Positions 51,454 to 61,336 of a DNA stretch of 64,000 bases are shown here, one piece after another (positions within the stretch are counted from its first letter, which is position 1; every line of letters starts with the position of its first letter). The stretch covers positions 50,238,205-50,302,204 of the forward strand of contig OV050031.1 in assembly GCA_920105625.2 (NCBI GenBank). Direction: 5' to 3'. The notes under the pieces are model-generated. The model was not told the DNA's origin, did no database searches, and was given only the letters and a program-made list of their open reading frames with translations. The position numbers and the translations under genes are program-made. The DNA comes from Clusia tigrina (Eukaryota; Arthropoda; Insecta; Diptera; Clusiidae).

Positions 51454-54023
51454 CTAAAAGAAGTTAGTGCAACTAACTTCCATAAAATCTCTACAATATT
51501 TTTCTTGCACTGTAAACAATTATGTGCATTTATTTAACTCTATAGTACATATATATAATTTGTTTTATTTTTTTCCATGAAATCGCCTTGTTTGGGTTCT
51601 ATCACTGTTTTTTCTTCCTTTTTTATTCTTTTCTTTTCCATATATATTTTTTTTTTCTCTAGCTTTTATTTTCTTTTGTAGTTTTCTTTCTTTTATTTTT
51701 ATTTTTTTCTTTACTTTGTTTTTGTTTGTTTGTTTTTTTTTTATTTTTTTTTTTTTTTATTTGTATCCATCATTATTTTTTTTTTTTTATATTCCCCTTT
51801 TTATAATTTGGTCTTTCATTGACTCTTTTCTCATTGGCGTATATACAAATATCTAAACAATAACACAATTCTATTCTATACATAAAACCTTATATTGTAC
51901 TGCGCCCTCTGCTACCTGCTGGTCCAGTTGACGACCGTCGTTGTCAGAGTGAAGTCCCTCGATGAACTCTGCATACCCCTCCCTTCTTTCTGGATCGGTA
52001 CGTACAAAGATGATGCAAGCTTGCGCGACTAGATGCGCTTCTGACGAAATCAAAATAAATATTCGATATTCGCTTAGTGAGTGACAATGGATATTTTCTC
52101 ATTGGAGAAATCGTTACGAAGTTTAGTCGATAAAGCTTGGCTAAGTTATGTTCGATCTTTTCGTGGTTAAAACGATTTTTGCGCCAGGAGATTATTCTGC
52201 GAAGCTAATTGAACGATAGTAGTTGTGGCTGTTATTGTTATTGTAGCCGTTTCTCGGTGAAATTACGGAGTAACCTCGGGTTTTGGCTAAAATTACCTTT
52301 TCTTATTTCTAGACAATAATACAATATACATACTGACATATGTAATAATGGCAGACACGTTGGAATTTTTTTTTATCCGGACAACGTACATGTTAGTGTT
52401 TTTCATGCCATTTCGTCAGTTATGCAATAAAACTCAAGTATTATTTGACTTTTCATAAGCTTAAATCGTAGTCATCTCGCAGATGGGAAGTTGGAAGCTC
52501 TTCCACTCTTTCATATAAAAATGAATTCTCACTAATTTCGTTTTCGTTTCTTCCAACCCAAAAATTATCTCTGGACATCATCGTTGCCAAACTCGTCTTT
52601 CTTCCTTTGTGGCTTACTGATCACTTTTCTTCTACGTCTTCTTACTTCTTCTCATTCAGTCAGATTTTTGTTCGCTGCACTTGCATTTCATCTACTGGTC
52701 TCCTGGATGTTGGTTAACATATTACTCAGGCTTCGACGCTGCAGGAAGTCCCTTCCAGGTTCATGCTGCACCATATTGAACCATCCAGATGTTTGTTCAC
52801 CAACGCCTGAATATCTAAAAACAATACGCTTAGCTTATCGGACTTGCCGAGTTTTAATTATTCTTACTAGCTATTACATTCATTCAATTTTTAACGTAAA
52901 CAGTAAATTGGATTCAAATCTATATATCGCTTATCTACTACGTCTTAACAAACAGACTATAAACAAGTAACAAAAACTATTTCCTTTACAAATACTATTA
53001 ATTAACTATAATACATTTTCTTACAATTGTTGGCGGCATTAAAACTTTAAATCCTTCTCAAATATATACATTTTACAAAAATTTGCTTCATACATAACAA
53101 TTATTTTCTAATTTAATTATATGCCGCCCAAAAAAAAATTTTTTATATCAATTCTTGGCAAAACTAGTGCCTTTTACATAAGCGAGATTATTTAAGATAA
53201 ACCCGTTTATGTGAAAACATTGTCCATTGCATGACTATATCTTTCATCGCATACAATTGACTTTTTATTTAAATTTACTTCTAGCCTGATATGTATATAT
53301 CCATTAACGATTCTATTTTCCATCCTGTAATCAGCCCGTATATGAATACATACATACATTCAAGGCGCTTTAAATTACCTAGAATTAATTACTAACGTTA
53401 TTTTCCCCAATTAACTACACATTTTTTCGAATTTCCATACGCTAATTTCCTAAACAATAAACAGTTAAAACCTATGTACGAGTATATCTACATATAGCCT
53501 GCTGCAGTATCTGCAAATATATACATACGCACATACCCATTCCTCCTAACTAGAATACTTACTTCTTTAAATATACATTCGTACATTCATTCTTTAACTT
53601 ATACACATATATATATACTCGTATATATACTTACTTCACCAGCAGTTCCATTGCCTGGCGTTAATGCCCACGCATCGAATTTCAGTGCATACACTGCCGT
53701 ATGTATGTATGTACATATTCGAAGTTTTGTTTTATATTACTTACCCACGACTGTCTTACTATCTTATTTTATTTTTTTAATTACGTGCAATATTTATCAT
53801 TTAATATTTAAAAAATATATTTTTCCCTACTATGCTTCGTTCGGCCACAGTGCATAATAAGCACTTTTATTACGTCAACTTTAATCGCTCGATTTTAAGT
53901 GGCACACTTCTACTGGCGTTGACTTTGAGAATCGGAACTGTGTGTGTTATTTGATACACACACGTACATGTTTACGTTGTTATTTTTGTGTTTACACTTG
54001 TAAGACACTGCTAACACATGTCT
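51454..54023 (-). other. Long noncoding 3' region of the retrotransposon (no env)
   Basis: About 2.57 kb between the pol stop and the polypurine tract. No frame of useful length is present on the coding strand; the longest is about 60 codons at 51871-52053, with no ATG. It holds a pyrimidine-rich, T-rich stretch at about 51590-51800 (purine-rich in the element's sense), and simple TA and TACA repeats around 53300-53640 and 53700. There is no recognisable envelope gene, signal peptide or membrane protein in the sense direction. It could be a degenerated env region, regulatory DNA or captured sequence. Confidence 0.75.
51590..51800. repeat. Poly-pyrimidine simple-sequence tract
   Basis: Very T-rich with C and occasional A or G, including runs of 10 or more T near 51730-51790. 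In the element's transcript it would be an A/G-rich stretch of about 200 nt lying about 150 bp before the polypurine tract. Confidence 0.85.
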
Positions 54024-57000
54024 TTATTTGTGTGGTCTAATGTGGAATAATTTCAACAAATTATTATGTAGCTTTTTATTTTTGCCCTTAATTGTTACGA
54101 CCGTTGTAACTGGGCTTTTGATCTCTGCTACTACATAGGGACCTATCCACACAGGTGAGAATTTGTTTCTCCTAGCCTGATTCTTCATTAGTACTTGATC
54201 ACCCACATGAAAAACTACTGGGTTTAGTACCTTGTTATAGGCTTCCCTGGCCACTCGTTTAGCACATTCCTGGTTTTCTCTAACCAATTCGTGCGCTCGC
54301 TGTAACTGATACTTCCGCACTTTATTCGGGTTATCAGCATTGTATACAGGCGCACATTTGCGCTTCAAATTCGCTGGCATGTTGAAATCAAACCCGTAGA
54401 GTGTTCTAAATGGAGTTTGCTTCGTTGATACATGCACGGTATTGTTGTGTACGTGCATTGCAGTGGTCAACCATTGATCCCAATTTGAGCCGTCTTCCTT
54501 GGCAAAACTGCGCAAGTACTCGGCCAGAGGTCGATGACTACGTTCCAGTGAGCCATTCGCCTGTGGATGATATGGTGTTATGTGCAACTTCTTGATTCCC
54601 AGCATTTTACACGTTTCTGAGAATAGTTTTGATACGAAATTTGAACCATTGTCGGTTATCAAAATCTTAGGTATGTTGTATCTTGCTATAATTTCATCAA
54701 AGAATGCTTTGGCCACCGTACTTGCTTCAGCATCGGGTATAGCCACGCACGCCATATACTTTGAGAAATCGTCTTGGAACGTCAAGATGTATTTATTGCC
54801 CGAAACAGTCTCAGGTAAAATACCTACAATATCCATATGAACCTTATCAAATGGTTGCTTTGGTGTGTCCGTTAATACCATGGGCATCTTTGTTAGCCTT
54901 GAACTTTTGTTGGCCTGGCACTTTGGGCAACTTCTTACGTATTCTTTTATGTCCTTGAGCATACCTTTCCATCCGTATACTCGCCTAATTCTGTCATGGG
55001 TTTTCCAGAATCCCTGGTGTCCACCTAGAGGTGAATCATGGAAACCCTTTAACACAGCCTGGATATCCTTTATATCCTTCAGCCATTCCACACTACTGGC
55101 TGCTTGCTCATTGGTATCGAAACCCGCATTGCTAACATCTCTTGTAGCATCAACTTTGTCCTTCTGTATCCTCTCGGCCTTCTCCTTATCCGACCGTGCT
55201 TTGGACCTTGTTTGCACTACTGATACTTTCTGTGCCTGCGGTACTCTGCTGAGTGCATCGGCATTCAGATTCTTCTTCCCAGGTTTGTATATGATTTCAA
55301 AATCATACTCAGACAATTTGTGTCTGAACCTGGCTAGCCTAGACGTTTGGTCTTTCAAGTTGGCTATGCCTCTCAACGGCTGGTGATCAGTGTATATCTT
55401 GAATGGGCGTCCTAACAAATATGCTCTAAAATTCTTCGTAGCCCATACTATGGCTAGAAACTCCTTTTCTATTGTGGAGTATCTCTTTTCCGTGTCGCTA
55501 AGCGCTCTGCTTGCGAATGCTATTGGTCGGTCATTCCCGACTTCCCCTTGTGACAATACTGCCCCTAATGCTTCATTGCTAGCATCAGTGGTCAACAAAA
55601 AAGTTTGCTCAAAGTCGGGGTATGCCAAAATTGGTGGCGAGCTAATTATTTCTTTTAGCCTCTCGAATGCCTGCTGACATCTCCCTGTCCATTCGAACTT
55701 TGCTTCTTTTCGTAGCAACTTGTTAATTGGCAACGCAATTCCGGCTAGTCCTTCCACGAACTTTCTATAATAGTTCACTAGTCCTAGGAATGCTTGCACT
55801 TCTTTTCTGTTTCTTGGAATCGCTAGATTTTTAACGCATTCCACCTTCTGCGGGTCAGGCAGTGCTCCTGCTTCTGAGCAACGATGGCCTAAATAAACCA
55901 CCTCTCTCCGCAAAAATTGACACTTCTCCGTGTTCAATTTCAAATTGTGTTCTCGTAATTTCTGGAGTACCTTGCACAAGCGTTGCGAATGCTGCTGCAA
56001 AATCTTCCCATAAATTACAATGTCATCCAGATACACAAAACAATCTAACCCTTGCAAGCCTGTTAGCACATGGTTCATTAGCCGTTGGAAGGTAGCCGGT
56101 GCTCCTGTTAATCCAAACGGCATTCTATTAAACTCATAATGCCCTAAACCGGTGCTGAACGCGGTTTTCTGCTTATCTTGGGTATCCACCAGAACTTGGT
56201 GGTAGCCACTCGCTAAATCAAGTGTAGAAAAATATCTACTGTGTCCCAATTGATCCAGAATCTCTTCTATCCTTGGTATCGGGAACACCTGCTTGATAGT
56301 GGCGTCGTTCAATTTCCTAAAATCGACGACCATTCTCCACTTCTTCTGACCCTGCGCACCTCCCTTCTTTGGTACCAAAATTATTGGTGAGTTCCAAGGC
56401 GAGATACTCGGTGAAATAATGTTATCCTTTAACATTCCTTCCACTTGTCTATTTACCTCATCTTTGTGAGCTTGCGGCAATCTGTATTGCTTCTGGTTAA
56501 TTGGCGGTTGATCCACTCTAGTAGGTATTTCATGCTCTACCTCTGGTGTATATGTTAACTGGTCTCCTTCCAGCAAAAATATGTCATGGAATGACGCACA
56601 AATGGCTTCTATTGATGCCTTCTCTTCTGAATTCACGCTTGGGTCTAGCTTCAGTGATTCTAGCACTCGCTCCATTCTTTCTCTTATATCAACTTGTTTA
56701 ATCTGATTCACCGATCTATAATTCGGTTCCTTAAAATTATCATAGCTAGTGAACTTAGGCCTAAAATCCTCCTCCATCAAGTAGTCCTTTTCCGATGCAT
56801 TGAGTACGCAAGCGTACACCTTACCCTTGTCAACGTGCGTTATGGTTTCCCCCATATATACGCCCTCCGCTAGCTGCTGCTTGTGTAAAACAACAGTCCT
56901 AAGTTTCGTATTTACATGCATAGTAACTACTCTGGTTGACCTTGCATTCACTACCTCCATACAATTCTTAACCTTACTCACGGTTCCTTCCTGCCATGAC

Positions 57001-57614
57001 ATTAATGGAAAAGTAAGGATTCTATGCTTATTGTTATCATAGAATGATAACTGCTTGTCGAGGGCATCCAGTATGGTGCGTCCCCAAAGATTATCGCGGC
57101 CAATTATCCCATCAGCCGGGATACCTTTCCTATCGACTTCCACTGCGTGCATTCTAAAACTCATACCCTTTACTCCACTGTGCCCTATTCTGAGCGACCC
57201 CAATGTCCTAATGCACCCTCCAAACGCTCCGTTAAGCGTTCTTAAGTCCATTTGATTAATGTCTAGCCCCTTCCGTAAAACACTAGATTTTACGAGGCTA
57301 GTGTCCGCCCCTGAATCTACTAATAGCACTAGTTTTCCACTCGCTGCTTCCTCGCAGGGCATCTCGATGAAGGCATCACCTATTCTGCTAATAGCGAAGC
57401 AACCTCCTTTTGTTCCCAATATGGACGTGTATCCACTTCCTAACCCTTCGTGATATTGGAGAGCCTCTTGCTCCTCCTTCTCCTGGACTGTAGTTCCTAC
57501 ATTACTAGTCCCACTTACTTCCGGCCTAATTATTACTCTCTTTCTTTTGGCTTTCCAGTCTATTGGCTTCGACTGGGCCGCTGGAAGTTTCCCTGGTTCC
57601 TTTGCTGGGACTTT
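54024..57614 (-). CDS. pol: Pol polyprotein (protease, reverse transcriptase, RNase H, integrase)
   Basis: The frame is open from 57614 to the TAA at 54024-54026 and is expressed as a Gag-Pol fusion through the -1 frameshift at 57587-57593. A TTG at 57417-57419 begins a 1131-residue stretch but is probably not a start. Residue positions below count from that TTG. Protease: LLVDSGADTSL with catalytic DSG at about 36. Reverse transcriptase: about 290-560, with FSTLDLASGYHQV and YLDD at about 463. RNase H: TTDAS, the YSTIEKEFLA segment and YTDHQPL. Integrase: zinc-binding H..H..C..C within GGHQGFWKTH to CPKCQ (about 795-835), then catalytic Asp in MDIVG, Asp in TDNGSNF and Glu in SLERSH, with 59 and 35 intervening residues (the canonical DX35E). 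All key residues are present and no internal stop is seen. A short basic tail ends at HIRPHK; there is no chromodomain. Confidence 0.95.
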   Translation of the reverse strand, partial: KVPAKEPGKLPAAQSKPIDWKAKRKRVIIRPEVSGTSNVGTTVQEKEEQEALQYHEGLGSGYTSILGTKGGCFAISRIGDAFIEMPCEEAASGKLVLLVDSGADTSLVKSSVLRKGLDINQMDLRTLNGAFGGCIRTLGSLRIGHSGVKGMSFRMHAVEVDRKGIPADGIIGRDNLWGRTILDALDKQLSFYDNNKHRILTFPLMSWQEGTVSKVKNCMEVVNARSTRVVTMHVNTKLRTVVLHKQQLAEGVYMGETITHVDKGKVYACVLNASEKDYLMEEDFRPKFTSYDNFKEPNYRSVNQIKQVDIRERMERVLESLKLDPSVNSEEKASIEAICASFHDIFLLEGDQLTYTPEVEHEIPTRVDQPPINQKQYRLPQAHKDEVNRQVEGMLKDNIISPSISPWNSPIILVPKKGGAQGQKKWRMVVDFRKLNDATIKQVFPIPRIEEILDQLGHSRYFSTLDLASGYHQVLVDTQDKQKTAFSTGLGHYEFNRMPFGLTGAPATFQRLMNHVLTGLQGLDCFVYLDDIVIYGKILQQHSQRLCKVLQKLREHNLKLNTEKCQFLRREVVYLGHRCSEAGALPDPQKVECVKNLAIPRNRKEVQAFLGLVNYYRKFVEGLAGIALPINKLLRKEAKFEWTGRCQQAFERLKEIISSPPILAYPDFEQTFLLTTDASNEALGAVLSQGEVGNDRPIAFASRALSDTEKRYSTIEKEFLAIVWATKNFRAYLLGRPFKIYTDHQPLRGIANLKDQTSRLARFRHKLSEYDFEIIYKPGKKNLNADALSRVPQAQKVSVVQTRSKARSDKEKAERIQKDKVDATRDVSNAGFDTNEQAASSVEWLKDIKDIQAVLKGFHDSPLGGHQGFWKTHDRIRRVYGWKGMLKDIKEYVRSCPKCQANKSSRLTKMPMVLTDTPKQPFDKVHMDIVGILPETVSGNKYILTFQDDFSKYMACVAIPDAEASTVAKAFFDEIIARYNIPKILITDNGSNFVSKLFSETCKMLGIKKLHITPYHPQANGSLERSHRPLAEYLRSFAKEDGSNWDQWLTTAMHVHNNTVHVSTKQTPFRTLYGFDFNMPANLKRKCAPVYNADNPNKVRKYQLQRAHELVRENQECAKRVAREAYNKVLNPVVFHVGDQVLMKNQARRNKFSPVWIGPYVVAEIKSPVTTVVTIKGKNKKLHNNLLKLFHIRPHK

Positions 57615-59881
57615 CTATCCCTGCATTCCGCAGCACGATGCCCCATCCGTCCACATGAGAAGCATTTCAACCCCTGTTGGGTGTTGCCTAACCTTTGTCC
57701 ACCTCTAAAATTCCAATTTGGTCGCTGCTGACCATTCCCCGTGTTGAAAGGATTTCTTCCTTCCGTTGAGTTGACTCGAGGACCACTACCCCTGCTGTCC
57801 CTTAAGGGTGGATCTGGGCGCCTCGTACCTGGCTGCCTTCTACTTTGATCCCATTTATTGTCTAATTGGCACTGTCTACTTGCCTCATGACCATATGTTT
57901 GGCACTCCATACAATAGGGCGTATTCTTGCGTGTAATGCATTCATCTCTTGTATGGCCTGGCCTATGGCAGAACGAACATGTGGGAGCCTTCTGTACAAC
58001 CCCCCTGTGCGGATTTCTCTGATACGCGGCTCTGCTGTCGGAGATACCGGGATTATACGCTCCTCTGTATACGTTTGGGACGAAATTATTTCCTTCTCTA
58101 TCCATGACAGCGGCAGTTAAATTGTCCTGTCTATTTTCCAACATATGTATCTCCCCCAATCCGGCCGTACTCCGTTCCACAAGGACTTGCGCTCGAATTG
58201 CTTCTTCTACCAATTCCTCCAGATTTCCTGTTTTGCTATTCAGCATATGAATTTTAAGAGCGGAGTTGCGGAGCCCCACTACGAAAGTCGTTAAGACCGA
58301 CTTGTCAACTTCGTATAATAACGCGGTATCACCAACGCCATCGTACTTATTCTTGATTACTTCTTGGGCCATCATCCGAAGTGACTCCAAACGCCTGGCA
58401 AAGGCGCGTATGTCTTCCCCTGCCAGTTGTTTCCCGATTCTAATTTCTTGGGATATGTCTTCCAGAGTTCTCTCCTTTAGATAAGTTCTCTTCAGAAGGC
58501 CGTAAAGTTCATTCACACTGGCGAATTGTTTTGGCAGCACAAGGTTGTACGCATCTCCAAATAACCTTTGCTTAACACAGTCAAAGAAGTCCTGCAACTC
58601 ATCAGGGCCTATGCTTCGCTTTGCAAGTTCACAACCTTGAATGAACCTGCTGAGTTCGGACCTTAAATCTTCTGAAGCAGCACCAGTAAACACAGGTACT
58701 AGCCTGGACACGGTCTTTGAAATCTCCTCTATACCCATTTTACGTATTTTTGTTTTACTTATGACCGGTAAAACTTGAGCGCTATCTTTGTGGGTCGTTC
58801 CTAGATTCACTTCTCCCGGATCTGAGAGGTAATTGACCAATGACGGACTCAAACTAATTAGTCTTCGATCGTTTGTTCGTACAGGCGAAATACTGTCCGC
58901 AATATTGGGCCTGTCCTGTACCGTTACTGCTTCTGGCTCTTTTGGCGTATATCCCTTATTTTTATTAGTTACCGGACGTTCTGGAGTAAATGGCTCGACA
59001 CCGATTTCCGATGCGTCAAATAAAAATCCCGCTTCACTTTCTCCAGTCAATACTAATCTAGGCTTTACCACACGACCTATCCCTTCCGGAGTTAAATACT
59101 CCGGCCAGCGAACTTCAGGAGGCAATGTCAACACTGTCTGTGTGAATCCAGCCGATGCTGATTTTGATCTCTCCTTTCTATGTGGGTTGCTATTGGTCGC
59201 CCGTCCTCTTTTCAATCCTGCACACTCCTTTTCCAACAGCGTTGCTGCTTCCTCTGTTTCCGACAATCTCTGAGAAAGTTCCTTTACCTTCTTCTCAAGA
59301 TACTCTTTTTGTGCTCTCAAATCTTCTGTTTTCTTATGAAAACTGAATAACTTTTCTTCTGTTCTTCTTTGGATTGCCGTAAAGGCTTGATCCGCTACTT
59401 CTAATGGTGACACAGCTCCTCCGGCATTCGCCTGCTTCCACAATTCCTGAGCTTCTTCCCTGCTTGTACTTGCTTCGAACTGGTCAACTATTTTCCCAGT
59501 AAACAGTTTCACCTCTGACTGTATTGATTTTAGTCTGTTCCTTACTTTCTCGTCTGGCGAAACCAAACTCACTGTTTGTTGCCCTAGTCCTTCTAATTCA
59601 GAACTAAATGTATCTGCCCATTCGTTGACCAGACTATTTATGTAGTCTGCGTATTTTTCCGCAAAATATTTTCCCTTGTCGTACTCAACTGCGTGAGGCA
59701 ACAACAGTCCGTGATTATTGTTGAACTCTCTCCCCAGATCTTGCAACTGTGTTATTCGCTTGCGATAATACACGTTGTCCTTACGTAACTTGCCGTCTTT
59801 CTTAAAGTTACGGACCAGCTTTTCAATCGTTTCGCCAATTTGTTCCTGTCTCAGCAGTAATCCTTGCGCTTCCTTCGTCAT
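57560..59881 (-). CDS. gag: Gag polyprotein with three zinc knuckles
   Basis: 773 residues from the ATG at 59879-59881 to the TAG at 57560-57562. A TTG 33 bp upstream is in frame but directly preceded by a stop, so the ATG is preferred. Residues about 170-225 form a predicted coiled coil rich in Glu, Lys and Leu (KKTEDLRAQKEYLEKKVKEL and following). Residues about 380-570 look like the helical capsid domain, with LVPVFTG near the start and FARRLESLR and FVVGLR inside. The C terminus has three nucleocapsid knuckles near residues 635, 662 and 744: CSFC-H-C and CFSC-H-C of the CX2CX4HX4C type, and a middle one spaced CX2CX4HX5C. The last is followed by a basic, Gln-rich tail. It packages the RNA and assembles virus-like particles in the cytoplasm. 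The long N-terminal coiled-coil region makes it larger than many insect gypsy Gags. Confidence 0.93.
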   Translation of the reverse strand: MTKEAQGLLLRQEQIGETIEKLVRNFKKDGKLRKDNVYYRKRITQLQDLGREFNNNHGLLLPHAVEYDKGKYFAEKYADYINSLVNEWADTFSSELEGLGQQTVSLVSPDEKVRNRLKSIQSEVKLFTGKIVDQFEASTSREEAQELWKQANAGGAVSPLEVADQAFTAIQRRTEEKLFSFHKKTEDLRAQKEYLEKKVKELSQRLSETEEAATLLEKECAGLKRGRATNSNPHRKERSKSASAGFTQTVLTLPPEVRWPEYLTPEGIGRVVKPRLVLTGESEAGFLFDASEIGVEPFTPERPVTNKNKGYTPKEPEAVTVQDRPNIADSISPVRTNDRRLISLSPSLVNYLSDPGEVNLGTTHKDSAQVLPVISKTKIRKMGIEEISKTVSRLVPVFTGAASEDLRSELSRFIQGCELAKRSIGPDELQDFFDCVKQRLFGDAYNLVLPKQFASVNELYGLLKRTYLKERTLEDISQEIRIGKQLAGEDIRAFARRLESLRMMAQEVIKNKYDGVGDTALLYEVDKSVLTTFVVGLRNSALKIHMLNSKTGNLEELVEEAIRAQVLVERSTAGLGEIHMLENRQDNLTAAVMDREGNNFVPNVYRGAYNPGISDSRAAYQRNPHRGVVQKAPTCSFCHRPGHTRDECITRKNTPYCMECQTYGHEASRQCQLDNKWDQSRRQPGTRRPDPPLRDSRGSGPRVNSTEGRNPFNTGNGQQRPNWNFRGGQRLGNTQQGLKCFSCGRMGHRAAECRDRKSQQRNQGNFQRPSRSQ
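57587..57593 (-). promoter_or_regulatory. -1 ribosomal frameshift slippery site GGGAAAC
   Basis: In gag phase the codons read G-GGA-AAC, an exact X-XXY-YYZ heptamer. It lies within the 55-nt overlap (57560-57614) where the gag and pol frames are both open. Pol is in the -1 frame relative to gag, as needed. The downstream stimulator was not modelled. Confidence 0.88.
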
Positions 59882-60837
59882 ATCCCAAATGCCAGAACAG
59901 ATGTCGTATCCCAATTACAAATAAAAATCCAATATTTGTTAAAACTTGTTACAATATTTTATTCGATCTTACTTATTGATAAATACAAATTTATTAAAAA
60001 AAAAAACATTCCACCGTAAATTCTATGTTTATATTCTTTCTTTACTTATCCTCCATCTCAAGTTTCAAATCCGCTGTCTAACGGCGTCCATTAAGTCCTT
60101 CCATCAGTGCAAATTGGTTCTTGACTTCCCACAGATACTCCTTGATTTCCTCTCACCATCTTTTAATTCTCCCAAGAATCCATAGAAAAGGCCATATGTT
60201 TGTAAAAACCGAAATTTGATTTACCGGCAAAAGTGTCTTGATTCATTCCCGGAAATTTGAATCCATATTTAAAAATAAACCCGTAACGTATGCGCCGCAT
60301 AATAATAGCATTTAAATGTTTTCTTCAACATTGCTACGCAAATCGTAGTTTCCGAACTACAAAAACTTTAATGCAACAACACGTGTTGTCTGCACCTCTT
60401 CACCTAATACCCTAAACTCAAAATGCCAAATATTTAAATCAATCTTTATTTTGATTTCAAAACAATATAAATTAAATCGTATAAATGTCCCTACCGACAA
60501 ACAAACACAAATCCCCTAAAAAAAAAATCCTCACAGCTAGGATGAACATACATAGACCGTCCGATCATACTGACGGTTTATGGTTGCCATTCAAAGCTGC
60601 GTGCAACAGCGCAAACGCGCCTATAGGTTGCGACTTCTTTGACCAGCGCTACGGCGCCTTCAGGGTCGCAGAAGTATCTACTTATTTTACGCTACTATAC
60701 ACTCTACTCACCATTATTTTTCCCGATGACATCCTTTTTTCCACAGTGTCCTTAGATGAGGTCCTTCGAATTCGTTGCAGGATGCCTCTCTGCTTCAGGG
60801 TTCCTTGCCCTGGGATTGCTCCAATAGGTCCTTTAGA
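59882..60837 (-). other. 5' leader of the retrotransposon
   Basis: About 0.95 kb between the primer binding site and the gag ATG. It is AT-rich and contains no sense-strand frame of note. It would hold the packaging signal and perhaps a translation element, but I see no defined structure. A GC-richer stretch adjoins the primer site (about 60550-60850). Confidence 0.8.
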
Positions 60838-60849
60838 CCGGCTGCGCCA
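60838..60849 (-). other. Primer binding site, tRNA-Ser-like
   Basis: The minus strand reads TGGCGCAGCCGG, three bases after the LTR end. It begins with the TGG expected to pair with a tRNA CCA tail. It resembles the tRNA-Ser-primed site of insect 17.6/297-type elements (TGGCGCAGTCGG, from memory) with one mismatch. The tRNA identity is therefore provisional. Confidence 0.75.
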
Positions 60850-60991
60850 AAATGTTGGGGTCCGTATCTGCTTGTCGGCGAGAGACGTCCTCTGGAATAT
60901 CCTGTCGCGGCTTGTCCTGCGCGGGAACCTGTAAACCTACACCACTTTCTGAAAGAAACACTGCACTCTTTTAGGTTTAAAATAACAAGAG

Positions 60992-60997
60992 TTTATT
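60992..60997 (-). promoter_or_regulatory. AATAAA in the 5' LTR
   Basis: Same hexamer as at 51099-51104. As part of the upstream LTR it may be ignored or lie close to the cap site. Confidence 0.3.
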
Positions 60998-61012
60998 CTT
61001 AAAATGCTAGTT

Positions 61013-61020
61013 CTTATATA
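61013..61020 (-). promoter_or_regulatory. LTR TATA box (5' copy)
   Basis: Minus strand AGTATATAAGAACTAGC gives a good TATATAAG box about 310 bp into the LTR. A transcription start about 30 bp downstream would give an R-U5 segment of roughly 130 nt. The start is inferred. Confidence 0.65.
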
Positions 61021-61332
61021 CTATTTACAAATAAACATTACAGTCTACGTCTTCACTTTTCTGGTGTTCCAGTTACGCAATTGTTACTTGGTGTCAGTTG
61101 CTCAAGCCCGCTGACCTACTGCAAGTAAAAGTGTCGTCGGTGCATTCTAAATGCCCCTCGTCAGCTTGACTGCGGAACTGTGACACCCTAAAAGTTTACA
61201 TCATAATTAATGAATAATTACTGTTCATTTTCAATATTTGCACCCTAAAAATATGTGCGTTCTTAATGAATTTAATAGGAGCCGTTGCTGTGAGTCAACT
61301 ACGCGTAGGTAGCTTGATTCTAACTCACAACA

Positions 61333-61336
61333 CCTT
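61333..61336. repeat. Target-site duplication, right (CCTT)
   Basis: Second CCTT, immediately after the CA end of the LTR and continuing into GAGTAAAAAATG of the interrupted monomer. Confidence 0.9.

Larger units (their letters stand above)
50960..61332 (-). mobile_element. Ty3/gypsy LTR retrotransposon, apparently full-length
   Basis: This 10373-bp element lies in a satellite monomer, with 480-bp LTRs starting TG and ending CA and a 4-bp target duplication, CCTT. All functional parts are on the minus strand, in order: LTR (60853-61332), primer binding site, about 0.95-kb leader, gag, pol by -1 frameshift, about 2.57-kb noncoding region, polypurine tract, LTR (50960-51439). The order protease, reverse transcriptase, RNase H, integrase and the YLDD motif place it in Ty3/gypsy rather than Copia (integrase first) or BEL/Pao. 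The 4-bp duplication and integrase style recall the insect 412/mdg1 group, but the clade is not established here. Reading frames are open and the LTRs match throughout, so it may be recently active. Confidence 0.95.
60853..61332 (-). repeat. LTR, 5' in element orientation
   Basis: 480 bp, matching 50960-51439 throughout by eye. In this position it drives transcription towards lower coordinates. Confidence 0.95.

Noticed and set aside
52584..52970. 128-codon plus-strand frame in the noncoding 3' region of the LTR element
   Set aside because: Starts with TTG, runs antisense to the element, and is hydrophobic only through T-rich DNA. The membrane-like look is not evidence of an env gene, which should be in sense.
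54410..59346. Many plus-strand frames of 60-173 codons opposite gag and pol
   Set aside because: Antisense shadows of long minus-strand genes with clear domains.
60485..60934. 149-codon plus-strand frame crossing the primer binding site and LTR edge
   Set aside because: It overlaps obligatory replication signals and runs antisense; no recognisable domain.
50960..61332. BEL/Pao or Copia identity of the LTR element
   Set aside because: Integrase follows RNase H (not Copia), and the YLDD motif with Ty3/gypsy-like reverse transcriptase and DX35E integrase context argues against BEL/Pao.
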